Below are positions 45,060 through 56,118 of a DNA stretch of 64,000 nt, one piece after another. The stretch lies in NCBI GenBank assembly GCA_021927905.1, contig BLLK01000040.1, positions 558,001 through 622,000 of the forward strand, read 5' to 3'. The notes below the pieces were generated by a model. That model saw only the letters and a program-made list of their open reading frames with translations, did no database searches and was not told the origin of the DNA. A program made the position numbers and the translations under genes. The first letter of the stretch is position 1; each line of letters begins with the position of its first letter. The DNA is from Chaetoceros tenuissimus. Lineage: Eukaryota > Bacillariophyta > Thalassiosirophyceae > Chaetocerotales > Chaetocerotaceae.

Positions 45060-45470
45060 GTTTATCAAAACCCAATAGCTCTAACCAAGAAAAAAATTCA
45101 AGTAAGTGAATAATTGTGTGACTAGTGACAGTTTGGTGCGATTATACCTTGCATGCTGCTTCGGCCTCTGCAATAAAGGTGCACAAACTGATGACATATA
45201 AAACGAGGTCCGAAAATAGAAATCGGATAATAGAAAGTACTTGTGTTACATAACATAGTACACCTCGGCTCACGGATGGAAAGAACCTCTCTATTTAAAC
45301 CTTATGTTTATAGAGAGCGCAACCAATCTTATTAGAACTCGGTCTGATCAACTGGAGTTATGGTTGGGAGCTCAGCAGAAGCCTATGGAGCAAGTAACAA
45401 TGTGAGCATTCCTATGGAATGAAATGAATATATTTTGCTAATTAAATTTTCCAAATTTCAAATAAATAGA

Positions 45471-47161
45471 ATGGACGATACTCCAACTTTTACTGCATTT
45501 GTGCAGAATGTTCTGGGTGTAACTATTGCAAGAGCTTGCACAGAACTGGTTGCATATATTCCAACATTTAGAAGATTAATGACAATCTCAGAAGATGATA
45601 TTGATAACTTCATCAAGCAAGTCCATTCTTCCAACTCAGGTCGAACAGCTGCACAGCGTATTGTCTATGGACCTTCTTTGGCTGACAATCTCAAAGCCTT
45701 ATCCTTACTCTAAAAGATAGAGCAAATTGTAACGCTCTATATGATGCTGCAGGTCTTGCTGCTTTGAATCAAGTTGAATTAACTCTCATGAAGAACTACC
45801 ATGATCAAGCGCGTCAGGATAAAGCCAATGATGAATCTGTGTCTCTTCCAGAAATTGACGTGCCCAAATTTACCACTGAAAACTATGATGATTTTATGGC
45901 AAAATTCCTTACAGTTGTTTCTCGTACCAAGGGAGTACATGGCGTATCCATTGATTATCTTGTTCGTGAAGCTGATGGGAATTTCAATGACATCCATGCA
46001 AATCGCAAATTGAAACTTAAAGCATGCTTATCCAGAAGAGGTCCGAAATTCCAGGAGGATTCTCAAACGCTCTATGGTTTGTATCTTCAGTATATTGGAA
46101 CAACAGGACATGGAGCGAACATTGTGAAACAATTTCAACCTAGAAGACAGGGATTCAATCTGCACTTCGCTTTTGTTAATCACTTTGCAAATGCAACACA
46201 TCTTCAAAATAAAGCAGCTCAGGCTGAAACAGATCTGACCAAGCTCAATTACTCTGGTGACAAACTTTGGTTCAAGATGGAAGATTATTATAACCGTATG
46301 ACACAATGTTTCAATGATCTCGCTAATGGTGGTCCTCAATATGTCCTGAATGATCACCAGAAGATCCAGCGATTCTGCCAAGGACTTAAGAATGACACAG
46401 CAATCAGATATCACGTTGATGCAAAGCAGGCATGGGATGCCATCCAAGGACCAAAAGATTTCGATACCTATTACAATTTGTTTTCATCAAAGCTTCAACA
46501 ATACCGTACCTTGAGAGGGGATGGCTCCCATACTGACAATCGTCGTATTAATCAGATGCATACTGGAGGAAGAGGTAGATCATGTCATGGTAGACGCTTT
46601 GGAAGAGGAGGTGGAAGAGGTCGTGGACGTGGTAGAGGAAGAGGTAGGAACTCTTACCAAAATAACAACCCTTACCACAACCCTCCAGGCCTTCCAAATT
46701 TTACAGCAGAAGCAAGAAACTATCCTCAGGAAATGTTTCAGAAAATGTCCAAGATGCAAAAGGCTGCTGTACAACAGGCCAAAATTGGCAACGGATGGAA
46801 AGATGGCCGTACTCCACCTGATGGTTTCACTGTTAATGGCGATGGTTATGCTATTCCTTCTCCGAGTATTGTAGCTGCCATCAATTCACACATGCAAATT
46901 AGACAGTTCCAGCAAGTTCAGACTCCTGGTGCTGGTACGCTTCCACCACCACCGCCACCAACACCTCCTCCAGCTGCTCCTGGATCAACTCCTCCAATTC
47001 CTGGTACTATCACCACTAATAATGCAGGCCAAGCTTTTGGCTCGTCTGCATCAAGGGGAGGTACTGGTGATGCTGCAAGTGTTATCTCTACTGTGAATGA
47101 ACGATCATATCAAGGCCATGTGTACGATGCAAACGGTAATAGAATTGTTATACTGTCATGA
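45471..47161 (+). pseudogene. Copia gag with a one-base frameshift
   Basis: The ATG at 45471 gives MDDTPTFTAFVQNVLGVTIA. One T is missing near 45706: the other copy at about 855-885 has the extra base and reads ALSFTLKDR. The frame then continues from about 45716 through the capsid region, with VHGVSIDYLVREADGNFND, GANIVKQFQPRRQGFNLHF and FDTYYNLFSSKLQQYRTL. An RG-rich nucleic-acid binding tract (RGGGRGRGRGRGRGRN) replaces a zinc knuckle. The C-terminal end is a proline run then SVISTVNERSYQGHVYDANG. It ends at TGA 47161, inside the hairpin. About 560 residues if restored. Confidence 0.85.
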
Positions 47162-47712
47162 TCCTGTGTAGCTAGGTAGTTCATGTTGGCTAGTCACCAT
47201 GGACATTATTCGTCCACTTGGAGTGCATGTTCCACCATGTGAGTGGAACATTACACTCACCATGATATATACCTCACAATCTACTTAATACAACCTTTAT
47301 CATATCTCTCTATTACATTATATCTTAGTACTAGTGGAGATTCCAGGTTGACGTAGATCTGTCGGCATCTCAGGGCTTCATTTTTGGATCATTTTTGGAT
47401 AGATCTGTCGGCATCTCAGGGCTTCATTTTTGGATCGTTTTGCGAGGAAGTGCTTTCGTTGAAAGCTTGAAAGGGCGTCATAACCTGAGATGCCGACAGA
47501 TCTACGTCAACCTGGAATCTCCACTAGTACTAAGATATAATGTAATAGAGAGATATGATAAAGGTTGTATTAAGTAGATTGTGAGGTATGTATCATGGTG
47601 AGTGTAATGTTCCACTCACATGGTGGAACATGCACTCCAAGTGGACGAATAATGTCCATGGTGACTAGCCAACATGAACTACCTAGCTACACAGGATCAT
47701 GACAGTATAACA
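47146..47712. mobile_element. Long hairpin (foldback) insertion at the gag/pol junction
   Basis: Left arm 47146-47375 and right arm 47484-47712 are inverted copies of about 229 bp, differing at only a few places (for example ATATATACC against ATACATACC). The ends read TGTTATACTGTCATGATCC and its complement. The loop (about 108 bp) contains an almost exact 41-42-bp direct repeat starting TAGATCTGTCGGCATCTCAG at 47358 and 47399. It separates gag from pol and supplies the gag stop. No TSD was found and no ORF of note lies inside. Confidence 0.85.
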
Positions 47713-47730
47713 GCTTGACTCCTATGCCAG

Positions 47731-49698
47731 TTGTCATTGATGGCTGGCCTATTTCTTCTATCTTGCAGATTGTTTAAGACACTGCTGCTCCGTTCTACTT
47801 GTACTCCAACCTACATGGTCAGAGCATTCATCACTACCAAGATCTCTGCAGCTAGAACTTCTTTCGATATTGAATCCTTTGTACATCCAAATTTGACTTC
47901 TCTTGAACATCAACGCGGTACTAGACTTGGAATTGATTCTTGGGCAGATACCAATTGTGCTGGTAAACATGCATACGTTGAGGAATTTGTTGTTGATAAG
48001 TTTGTTACTGCTGGTGGATTCAGTGCTTCTCTTGGGACTATTCCAGACTTACCTATTGCAAATGGCCTTTATGCATATGACAATGATGAAGGCAAGATTT
48101 ACATCATTGAATGTAACAATTCTATCTACCTTGGTGACAGAATGGATGACTCATTGGTTAATCCAATTCAAGCGGAAGAATCAGATGTAAGGGTCGACGT
48201 AAGACCTAAACGTTACTACTCCGATCCACATGCTCAAACTATCACTTTCCCTTGTGGGACTGTTCTTCCAGGAGAATATGATGGTGCATTGCCTTTCATA
48301 CCAATTCGTCGTCCTACTGCTGATGAAATTCATAGCTGTCAAAGACTTGTCCTATCAGCCAAGTTCCCATGGGATCCTAGTATTCCTGGTGGTAACTTCT
48401 CTCAGCCAAGATCCGTGTTCTCTACATCTTCTAGCATCCTGGATTTGGTACAGGATGATCCAGTTGGATCCTCTTTGATGTCACTACACTTGTTATCTGC
48501 TGTACAATCGAATTCTATACTCTACCCATATGAAGATTCCTTTAAATCACTTCATGCAATGAATTCCTACAAGAGCAAGGAGAGCATTAGTCCTGAAGAG
48601 ATGGCTAGATTGCTAAAGATTGGACTAAAGACAGCTCAAAGGACTCTCCAAGCTACTACCTCTAAGTTTATCAGAACTACTGGGGCATTGACCCGACGCT
48701 TCAAGACTGATAAGGCACAACTACGTTATAAACAGTTGTCTAGGATCTTCGGAAAATTTTATTGTGATTACTTGAAGGTAAAGGCTACTTCAATTCGTGG
48801 CTACAAGGGCGGAGTAGTTTACACTACTGGACTTGGCTTCTACAAGTTCATTCAATGCAAACATGAAACCTCGGAGACTACTGGACCAACCTTGAGGTAC
48901 TTTCTACATGTCATTGGCCTTCCGTATAGTCTACACTCGGATAACCATGGTAACTTCAAAGACGGATTGTTCAAACGATTGATGCGAAAGTTTGGAATCT
49001 ACCAAACATTCACAGAACTGCATTCACCATGGCAGAATAGGGCTGAGCCGGCTATTGGAGAGGTCAAGAAATATGCTAGGAAGATTATGATAAGTACCGA
49101 CACACCTATTCGCTTGTGGTGCTTCTGCTACGAATATACAGCTGATCTTCTATCATTGCTTGCTACTGGACGGTTCGATCTCCAGGGGAGAACACCGTAC
49201 GAGATGATTATGCACTATACTCCCGACATTTCGGAGTATGTTTCATTTGGTTGGTTCCAGTGGTGCTATTACTTCAATGAGGATTCAAAGTCCAAGAAGA
49301 TATGTTGTTGGTTGGCTCCTGCACATGAAGTAGGGCAGTCCTTTTGTCATTGGGTACTTCTAAGCAATGGGAGCTTCATAGCTCGTTCTTCTGTGATTCC
49401 TATACCTGAACATGAGCTAGAATCGGAAGATCTGAAGCGTCATACCAATATCTATATGGATTGCATACATGCCAAAATTGGGAATGCCAAGGAGCCGATA
49501 TACAATAACATTTATCCTCAACAGATCTACATGATGCCTTTGATGACCCTATCGAAGATGACGAACCTCAACTGCCATATGGAGAGGAAGTGCACAAGGC
49601 TGAACTTGAGAATGTTGATGATAGGTACCTTGAGGCTCTGGACAATTATATTAATGCGGAGGTTATCCTGCCAGAAAAGGATGGTACTGCAGTATTAA
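47731..49698 (+). pseudogene. Copia pol N-terminal part: protease and integrase
   Basis: The frame is open for 655 codons. Its true start is upstream and lost in the hairpin; the ATG at 47731 is fortuitous. Protease active site RLGIDSWADTNCAGKH has the Asp at residue 69. Pre-integrase runs through SPEEMARLLKIGLKTAQRTL (287-306). Integrase has GKFYCDYLKV (Asp 346), LHSDNHGNF (Asp 404) and QNRAEPAIGEV (Glu 439), 34 residues apart, in line with the DDE enzyme that joins cDNA ends to host DNA. A frameshift near 49530 means that the last 50 residues are out of frame and the true frame continues in the next part. Confidence 0.88.
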
Positions 49699-50159
49699 CT
49701 AAGGTTAAAGGTCGGAAACGTGATGCTGAAGGTAACCCTGTTGGTAAAGCGAACGAGAATCCTATACTCGATACCAGGGTCTATCAATTACAATTTCCTG
49801 ATGGCAGAGTTGAGGAGTATGCTGTCAATATGATAGCAGAGAACCTATTCGAACAAGCTGACGAGAACAGCTGGGATAGCGGTATCATTGAAGAATTTCT
49901 AGACATTCGCAAGGACGATTCTGTAGCTGTACCCAAAGAACAAGGCATGTACTTCAATGCTGCTGGTGTAGAAAGGAATGTGGTAACTACCAAAGGTTGG
50001 GAAGTTCAAGTGAAATGGAGAGACAAGTCCACAAGCTGGATTTCACTCAAGGACGCTAAGGAAGGTGATCCACTTGGTCTAGCTGAATTGGCGGTTGCAT
50101 TGAAGGTGCAACATGAACCTGCTTTCAAATGGTGGATCAACCATGCATTGAGACAATAA
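49590..50159 (+). pseudogene. Copia pol linker after integrase
   Basis: After the frameshift near 49530, the frame encodes an acidic stretch EDDEPQLPYGEEVHK, then ENVDDRYLEALDNYINAEVI, and a region ending WWINHALRQ before TAA at 50157. The corresponding place in the relic at 31150 has CAA, so this is a nonsense change. A second stop, TGA, lies at 50170-50172. This linker joins integrase to reverse transcriptase and has no enzyme function known to me. Its motif VVTTKGWEVQVKWRDKS is chromodomain-like in position only. Confidence 0.8.
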
Positions 50160-51955
50160 ACTTGACTTATCTCAAGACTGAAGTCAAATGTCATCAGAAA
50201 AGGCAAGACTAAGTTTGGGATACAAATTCCTGGTACTTGGAAAGAAGCAGTCGGCATTGATGACACCAATGGTAATCGTCTGTGGCAAGATGCAATTGAA
50301 AAGGAAATGGCGAATGCTAAATGTGCTTTGAAGCTATTAGCTCGTGGAGATAGGCCTCCTCCTGGATACAATGAGATATTATGTCACCTGGTATTTGATG
50401 TCAAACTGGATATGACTCGCAAAGCTAGAGATGTTGCTGGTGGACACTTGACTGATGTTCCTGCTAATATGACTTACTCTAGCGTTGTTTCAAGGGATAC
50501 AGTTCGAATTGGATTCTTAGTTGCTGCTCTCAATGATCTCGATATATTAGCTGGTGACATTCAAAATGCCTTTCTTTCTGCTCCTACTGAGGAAAAGATA
50601 TTCTTCTATGCAGGAGATGAATGGGGAGCTGATAAGGATAGAGTAGTCGTTGTGGTTCGTGCTCTTTATGGACTCAAATCTAGTGCACTGCAATTCCGTA
50701 ATCATCTTGCTGCAACACTTGGAAACAAACTTGGATTCAAATCATGTCTTGCTGACCCTGACCTATGGTACAAGGCATGTATTGATGCTGACGGTAATGA
50801 ATATTATGCTTACATTCTTGTCTATGTTGATGATCTACTGATTATTGATAAGAATCCGAAGAGGTTCATGGAAAAAATTCAAGGTGATTTCACTGTTAAG
50901 AAGGAAAGTATTGGCCCACCTGACAGATACTTAGGAGCTGATATCAGGAAGGTTGAAGATGACGGTAGCAAACCATTTTGGACCATGAGCTCCAACTCTT
51001 ATCTCGACAAGGCTATCAAGAATCTTAAGGCTAAGCTCAAGGAGAGTGGTTTGGAATACAACAAGAAACTCTCTGATCCGAACTACAGTCCGAAGCAACC
51101 ATTCACCACTGCATCTTATAAACCAGAGCTTGATACTTCTGAAGAATGTACTGATGATCAAGTTACTCTATTCCAGAACTTGATTGGAATCATGCGATGG
51201 GCAGTGGAGCTTGGTAGAATCGATATTGGATATGAGGTTTCAGTTCTGTCAAGATACTTAGTCTCACCTAGAACCGGTCATCTTTTGCAAGCTATCCATA
51301 TGTTCAAGTTCCTTGATATTCACAAAGACAAAGAATTGGCTTTCAAACCGGATGTACCAAATCTCGCCTTCAATTATGACAAGATCAAAGAGCAAACTGA
51401 GTATATGAAGAAAGCTTATCCTGATGCTGTTGAAGTTCTACCTCCTAATGCACCTACTCCAAGAGGAAAATCTTTATCCATGTACGTATTCGTGGACAGT
51501 GATCATGCTGGTGATACGGTAACAAGGAGATCCCAGACTGGTATCACTGGTATCATATTGTACTTGAATTCCGCTCCAATTATTTGGTATTCTAAAAGAC
51601 AGGCTACTGTGGAATCATCCACTTTTGGATCTGAATTTGTTGCACTACGAGTTGCTTCTGAGTTGATCATATCTATGAGATATAAGCTTCATATGATGGG
51701 AGTTCCAATTGAGGGTCCAACTCACATTTTCTGTGACAACGAGGCTGTATACAAGAATTCTTCTATAGCTCATTCAACATTGAAGAAGAAACATAATTCC
51801 ATTTGATTTCATAGAGTCCAGGAATGTGTTGCTGCTGGTATCCAAGTCATGCATAAAGTTGATAGTGAGCACAATTTGTCTGACATTCTAACAAAATCCT
51901 TATCTGCTCATATTAGGAAGAGATTGCAGTCCTTGATCATGTATATCAGAAACTA
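50160..51955 (+). pseudogene. Copia pol: reverse transcriptase and RNase H
   Basis: The frame runs from about 50173 to 51806, with the ATG at 50307 only an internal Met. RT reads DIQNAFLSAPTEEKIFFYAG, VRALYGLKSSALQFRNHLA, and the catalytic VYVDDLLIIDK (YVDD at residues 173-176 counted from 50307). RNase H follows at SMYVFVDSDHAGDTVTRRSQ, with WYSKRQATVESSTFGSEFVA and FCDNEAVYKNSS. A TGT to TGA change at 51804-51806 truncates it; the same place in two other copies reads Cys. The last part, ending LSDILTKSLSAHIRKRL and IMYIRN at 51955, is beyond the stop. It is otherwise the best-preserved polymerase in the window. Confidence 0.9.
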
Positions 51956-52018
51956 ACATTGCAATACAAATTATTGAAATTGAAATTTAAACATTTGAGG
52001 AGAGTGAGAAAATCCCAC

Positions 52019-52450
52019 TGTTAGGTTGGTAGATTTTGAGAACCCGAACACTACTTGAGTACACTTTACATATTTATCGGATTGTTGGTCCGATCCTTTA
52101 CCGCGATTATCGCGTCCATCCATCCTCCTCCTCCTCCTCCATCCTCCATTCTGTGGTTTCACACTACCAACAGAAACATATGTTCTGTACGTATTACATA
52201 GTATACAAATAAATCAATAGCCAATCATATTGCTGCGTTACTTAGCTTCTATCGTGTTTTCGCTACCTCTGCCACTTCTTTTTGTTCACGGTTCACGATA
52301 CGTTTTTACAACCACTGCAATGAAACTACTTACCCACATAAAGTACCATATCGTTTACAAGTAAAAAAACTAACAATCCGATTATTTTTGCTTGCCTTGT
52401 TACACAATAACATAATTACTATTTTGATACGTAACAACAATATCTTTTCA
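52019..52450 (+). repeat. 3' LTR of the CoDi element with a MITE inside
   Basis: It starts TGTTAGGTTGGTAGATTTTG right after the polypurine tract GAGGAGAGTGAGAAAATCCCA and ends CTTTTCA at 52450. The outside flank CAATA is the expected place of the TSD. The 52077-52381 MITE splits it. Without the MITE its length is close to the 127-bp 5' LTR. Confidence 0.8.
52077..52381. mobile_element. MITE (305 bp) with TTA target duplication, PIF/Harbinger-like
   Basis: The ends TCGGATTGTTGGT and ACTAACAATCCGA are inverted repeats with 12 of 13 matches. The 3-bp TTA is at 52074-52076 and 52382-52384. A 3-bp TTA duplication with short TIRs and no ORF suits PIF/Harbinger-type MITEs. It contains a CTCCTCCTCC run near 52125-52141. 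It inserted after the LTR had formed. Confidence 0.75.
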
Positions 52451-52634
52451 CAATACCTCAGCATTGGCCAAATCTTTGGTTCTTTCTTCTTCAATGCTAC
52501 GTCAGCAGAATATTCAGAGAAGGCTTCTTCTTCTCTGCTCAGAATGTAGTTTCTTTTATGTAGTGAATAGTAACATTAATTCCCATCTAATTACTTTGAA
52601 TCCGTTGTTGTATCAATAGTAATTACTATTCACA
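52451..52634 (+). other. Leader of the plus-strand gypsy
   Basis: This lies between the copia LTR end and the gag ATG at 52635. GTGAATAGTAAC (52559-52571) and TTACTATTCAC (52625-52635) are complementary and could form a hairpin just before the gag start. No LTR pair could be set because the 3' end of this element is lost. Confidence 0.4.
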
Positions 52635-53813
52635 ATGAGTGATTCTATCGCAAACACACCAATCAAAATGTGGCCAGCTCTTGATTACACAGAGTTTGTG
52701 ACTGTGAAGCTCCAGCAGGAGTTTGACAATGGTTCCTTTAGCAAAGAGAATTTGCCATCCTTCGATGGAGAAGGTGGATCAACTGGAAACGTGAAAGCCT
52801 TTCTCTATGTACACAAGCGCTTTATCTCCACAGCAAATCGTAAGATGCAATGGAATGACCTAGACAAGTTTGAGAGCTTTGAAGATGTGCTTAGAGGAAA
52901 GGTGCAGCATTACTGGACTGATATGGTTTACACCCATACCAATGTGGTGGCAGTAGCAGATGCAGACAAGTTCCAAGTAGCAACTAACCTTATGACGATT
53001 AGGTTCTGTGGAAAGTGTGCGGCAGGAGATGCTCTTCTAGAGTACCTTTATTCTGAGAAAGCAAGAAAGGAAAAGAACAAGAGTGTTGCTGAGCATGTAG
53101 GGAGACTCTGTACCCTTGTAGGATACACCAAAGAACTTCCAAGAAAAGTAGCGCCAAGACCTGATGACAACATTGAGAAGAAGATTATTTTTGATTCCTT
53201 TCCATATCAATGGAAGTTGAATTTCAATAATTCAGGAGCTCTTTACCATGAAAAGTCTATCAACGAGCTTAGCAAGTATATGGAGTGTCAGAAAACTAAT
53301 GCTGATGCTAACACTTCCAAGAAACGCATTAGTAACCAGGATCTGAAGGGACAAAAGTTCAAGTCTCTTAAGAAAGGCAACAGATGTGGACAGAATGGAA
53401 ACAAAGGCTTCAGAAACCAATGTACCTTGCATGAGCCACCAAACAACAACCATGAATGGGCTGACTGTATTCTCAACCCGAGAAGCGCCACCTTCTGTGG
53501 CAATTCCGGTGGTAGGGGAAGAGGTCATAGCCATGGTGATGGAAGAGGCCATGGTAATGGTGGAGGAAGAGGTTATAGTAACCACTCCAACCGCAACAAT
53601 CAGGGAGGAAATTCCTACAACTTCAACAATGGAAATAATCAAAACCAGAATTACAACTATCAAGGACAACAGAATCGGAATCAGAACAATAATCAAACCA
53701 ATAACAATCCAGAAGGCAATTCAAACCAGCAGGGTTTGAATGGTAGCAATGAACAACACTTCCTCATGGACAATAACAACGTCTGGGGAGTACATCATGG
53801 TGCATTCAATTAA
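52635..53813 (+). CDS. Ty3/gypsy-type gag, intact frame
   Basis: A 392-codon frame starts MSDSIANTPIKMWPALDYTE and has no stop or shift. The first half is a helical capsid-like region, with FDSFPYQWKLNFNNS around residue 190. A Cys/His motif, CTLHEPPNNNHEWADC at about residues 262-277, replaces the usual knuckle. Next comes a Gly-Arg-His tract (GGRGRGHSHGDGRGHGN), then a long Asn/Gln-rich tail ending VWGVHHGAFN. Gag forms the particle and binds RNA. It is followed by a protease on the same strand, starting about 180 bp downstream in the same or adjacent frame. This is the only intact gag in the window. Confidence 0.8.
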   Translation: MSDSIANTPIKMWPALDYTEFVTVKLQQEFDNGSFSKENLPSFDGEGGSTGNVKAFLYVHKRFISTANRKMQWNDLDKFESFEDVLRGKVQHYWTDMVYTHTNVVAVADADKFQVATNLMTIRFCGKCAAGDALLEYLYSEKARKEKNKSVAEHVGRLCTLVGYTKELPRKVAPRPDDNIEKKIIFDSFPYQWKLNFNNSGALYHEKSINELSKYMECQKTNADANTSKKRISNQDLKGQKFKSLKKGNRCGQNGNKGFRNQCTLHEPPNNNHEWADCILNPRSATFCGNSGGRGRGHSHGDGRGHGNGGGRGYSNHSNRNNQGGNSYNFNNGNNQNQNYNYQGQQNRNQNNNQTNNNPEGNSNQQGLNGSNEQHFLMDNNNVWGVHHGAFN

Positions 53814-53996
53814 GGTCCTCGATTAAATAGGCTTAAGGCCACTTTGTGAGGACTTGTTGGAAGCAAAAACTTCCACATCTGGATATTCAATACCACAAGT
53901 TCTCATGAAGTGAGCTTTTTTATGTAATTTCAATTTATCCCATCCAAAAATACTTTTTCTTTTTCCAATTTTAAAACAACAGGAATTGTTTCAATC

Positions 53997-55190
53997 ATGA
54001 ACTCACCTATAGAACTTGGTGATTGCTTCTGGGAGCAAGAAGTGGAGCAACAGTACTGGCAGACACCTCAGCAAGAGGAGGAACTTTTGTGGGAAGAATA
54101 CTTTGCCACGTCAATTCCTATGGATGTTTATGACTTCATCTCCTCTCCACCAGTGGAAGTAGAAGTGAATCTTAGTGTTCAAGCTGACCAAATGAAAAAG
54201 GATCCATTGACAGCTACAGTGTCCTTATTGCAACCTCATACCATCAACAGACATTGTGATACTAAGCTTTGTAGAACTTTGTTTGACTCTGGAGGAACTT
54301 GTGATCTTATTCATAGGCAAGCACTGCCAAAGAACTGTCCAGTTTATGAACTACACTAGTCTTCTCCAACTCTTGGTATTGGTGGAACTCTTCACTTCAA
54401 ACAGTATGTGATTTTAGAGCAGAGCGTGTTGCCTGAGTTTGGTAGAAAACATATCAATGAAAAGATTATTGCCTTTGTTCATGATGAAAACTGCCCTCAT
54501 GACATTATCTTGAAACAGAGAACTCTAGCAGCCATGGGATTAGTTTTGAATTATCAGGACCAAACCATGTCTTGGATGGACATTAAAATCCCGTCATCAT
54601 TGGAATAGTCGCACGAACATACAATTCACAAACGTACAATTAGTGTTCACGGAGTATGGGTATGATGAGGAAGATGAAGAGCAAGATGAATCTTTTATTA
54701 TGGAATCCAAGTATGATAATGTTTCAGGCAAGCAAGTAGCTGATGTGCAACAACACTTGACAGAGCAGTAGAGAAAAGATTTGCATCAAGTTTTTGATGA
54801 GTTTACTACTCTCTTTGTTGGACAACTAAAGGTCTACCCTGATAGCAAAGTCCATCTGCATCTTAAACCCAATGCTCAACCTCACCAAAGCCATCCTTAC
54901 AAAGTGCCTTATGCTCATGAAAAGGTTTTCAAGGAAGAACTTGAGCATTTTGTTCAACATTGAGTGCTTTCACCAGCAAGTTGATCCATTTGGACTGCAC
55001 CAACTTTCATCATTCCAAAGAAAGATGGACAAGTACTTTTGTTAGAACCTCCAATGCAAGCAATATGAGCTTCCAAGAATCAAAGATATCTTAAAGCAAA
55101 GAAAAGGATACAAATTCTTCACCAAACTAGATATTTCTATGCAGTATTACACCTTTGAATTAGATCATGAGAGTAAGGATTTGACAGCTG
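53997..55190 (+). pseudogene. Ty3/gypsy protease and start of reverse transcriptase, truncated
   Basis: The frame 53997-54359 contains the protease site CRTLFDSGGTCDLIHRQALP, with D-S-G-G. After a stop at 54359, the flap and end are seen as HDIILKQRTLAAMGLVLNYQ near 54500. Reverse transcriptase starts at 54781 with HQVFDEFTTLFVGQLKVYPD and PYKVPYAHEKVFKEELEHFV, then after a stop IIPKKDGQ and [18 protein letters not shown] near 55100-55160. It is cut off at about 55190, before the catalytic YxDD. Several stops make it dead. It matches the gag above in orientation. Confidence 0.8.
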
Positions 55191-55370
55191 CAGAAGGAGT
55201 TGTTTCGATTGAATCAGTTGATGATTGTATTGATAGATAGATTGTAACAGTAAATCCCTTTATTACAATTAGTTGTTCTGAATTATAGATAGATGTAAAG
55301 ATGAAGTTGAGAGATCCTCCATCTCTCTCTCTCTCTCTCAAGCACAGAGTGCTTGACACCAAATCAATCA
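55191..55370 (-). repeat. Probable 3' LTR of a minus-strand copia relic, with a CT microsatellite
   Basis: On the minus strand this follows the C-terminal end of a copia RNase H. It holds TTATTGATTGTATTGATAGATAG-type words and a (TC)n run at 55325-55338. The TG/CA ends cannot be fixed since the 5' LTR is absent. Confidence 0.35.
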
Positions 55371-55780
55371 TCAAAAGCAATGGATCCCAGCAATTGCTAT
55401 TCTTACCAACGACGTACAGACGCTCAAGAAAGTCACTTTCATGTCACTCCCTCTTGAGCGAAATTCATATTTGAATGAGATCACAGACAAACATGAAAAG
55501 TCACAAAACTGCAAGTGAGCAAGACCTTTTGTGAAGATATCAGCAATTTGATCTTTAGTATCAACCTGTTTGATGACAATACCACCATCTCTACCTTGAT
55601 CTTTTGATATGAACTGACGGAACCAATGATAACGTACAGCAATAGCTTTGGAACAAGGAGTAAGCAAAGGTAACTCCAGATTTGCCAAAGTCAGTGTTTC
55701 TTCACTGGTCAATCCAAGCATTGGCAGTAAATCATAGACTGATTGAATAGAAGAAGGATCAAAATCAATCTGGGTAGACC
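55371..55780 (-). pseudogene. Copia RNase H C-terminal fragment
   Basis: The minus-strand frame 55721-55371 reads KAIAVRYHWFRQFISKDQ then GGIVIKQVDTKDQIADIFTK, the last part of a copia RNase H where a K-H-F-R and ADILTK-type ending is diagnostic. A few residues upstream of it (55780-55722) are in another frame. The rest of the element is missing. It is a third copia lineage, close to neither of the others. Confidence 0.8.
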
Positions 55781-56118
55781 AACATCACTGTCATTTGCAT
55801 GTGAAAACAATGCTCATTTTGACTATCTGGAAGGGACTGCACTAACTTTCTTGGTAGCATATATTCCTCTGTACTTTCCTATTGCTGTCTCTGTAGGTTC
55901 AAGTTTTCTAACCTCTTGCCTTTTGAATGATAGGAATTGCACAGGTACAATCTTCACATACAAGACATTCATAACATTTGCAATGTTTTCTGTGATGCAC
56001 CATACAAGATACCATCAAAAAAAGCTTTCCAAAAGACAATTCAAGGGAAGTTATCTGATATGGCATGCTGAAGAGTACTGTTGTTTGATATGTCCAATAC
56101 AGAGTTTCACAACACAAA
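55781..56118. other. Unassigned stretch
   Basis: An open frame of 142 codons (55743-56171) crosses into the foldback fragment but shows no family feature. No gene is called. Confidence 0.35.

Larger units (their letters stand above)
44933..52450 (+). mobile_element. CoDi-type Ty1/copia retrotransposon, nearly full length, with two insertions
   Basis: The 5' LTR is at 44933-45059 and the 3' LTR at 52019-52450, which includes a 305-bp MITE. Gag, protease, integrase, RT and RNase H follow in copia order on the plus strand. Gag has a one-base deletion near 45706 and pol has a frameshift near 49530, with stops near 50157, 50172 and 51805. A 567-bp hairpin lies at 47146-47712. The LTR tails are identical over their last 50 bp, so the element is fairly young. 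The 5' flank carries a polypurine tract of another copy, so no TSD is readable. Confidence 0.85.

Noticed and set aside
47731-47800. Frame reading LDSYASCH before the pol ORF as the protease site
   Set aside because: The genuine protease site is IDSWADTNCAG near residue 69 of the pol frame; the other is out of frame and stops at once.
55325-55338. CT microsatellite as promoter element
   Set aside because: It is inside a likely copia LTR and is simple sequence; no further evidence of a promoter.
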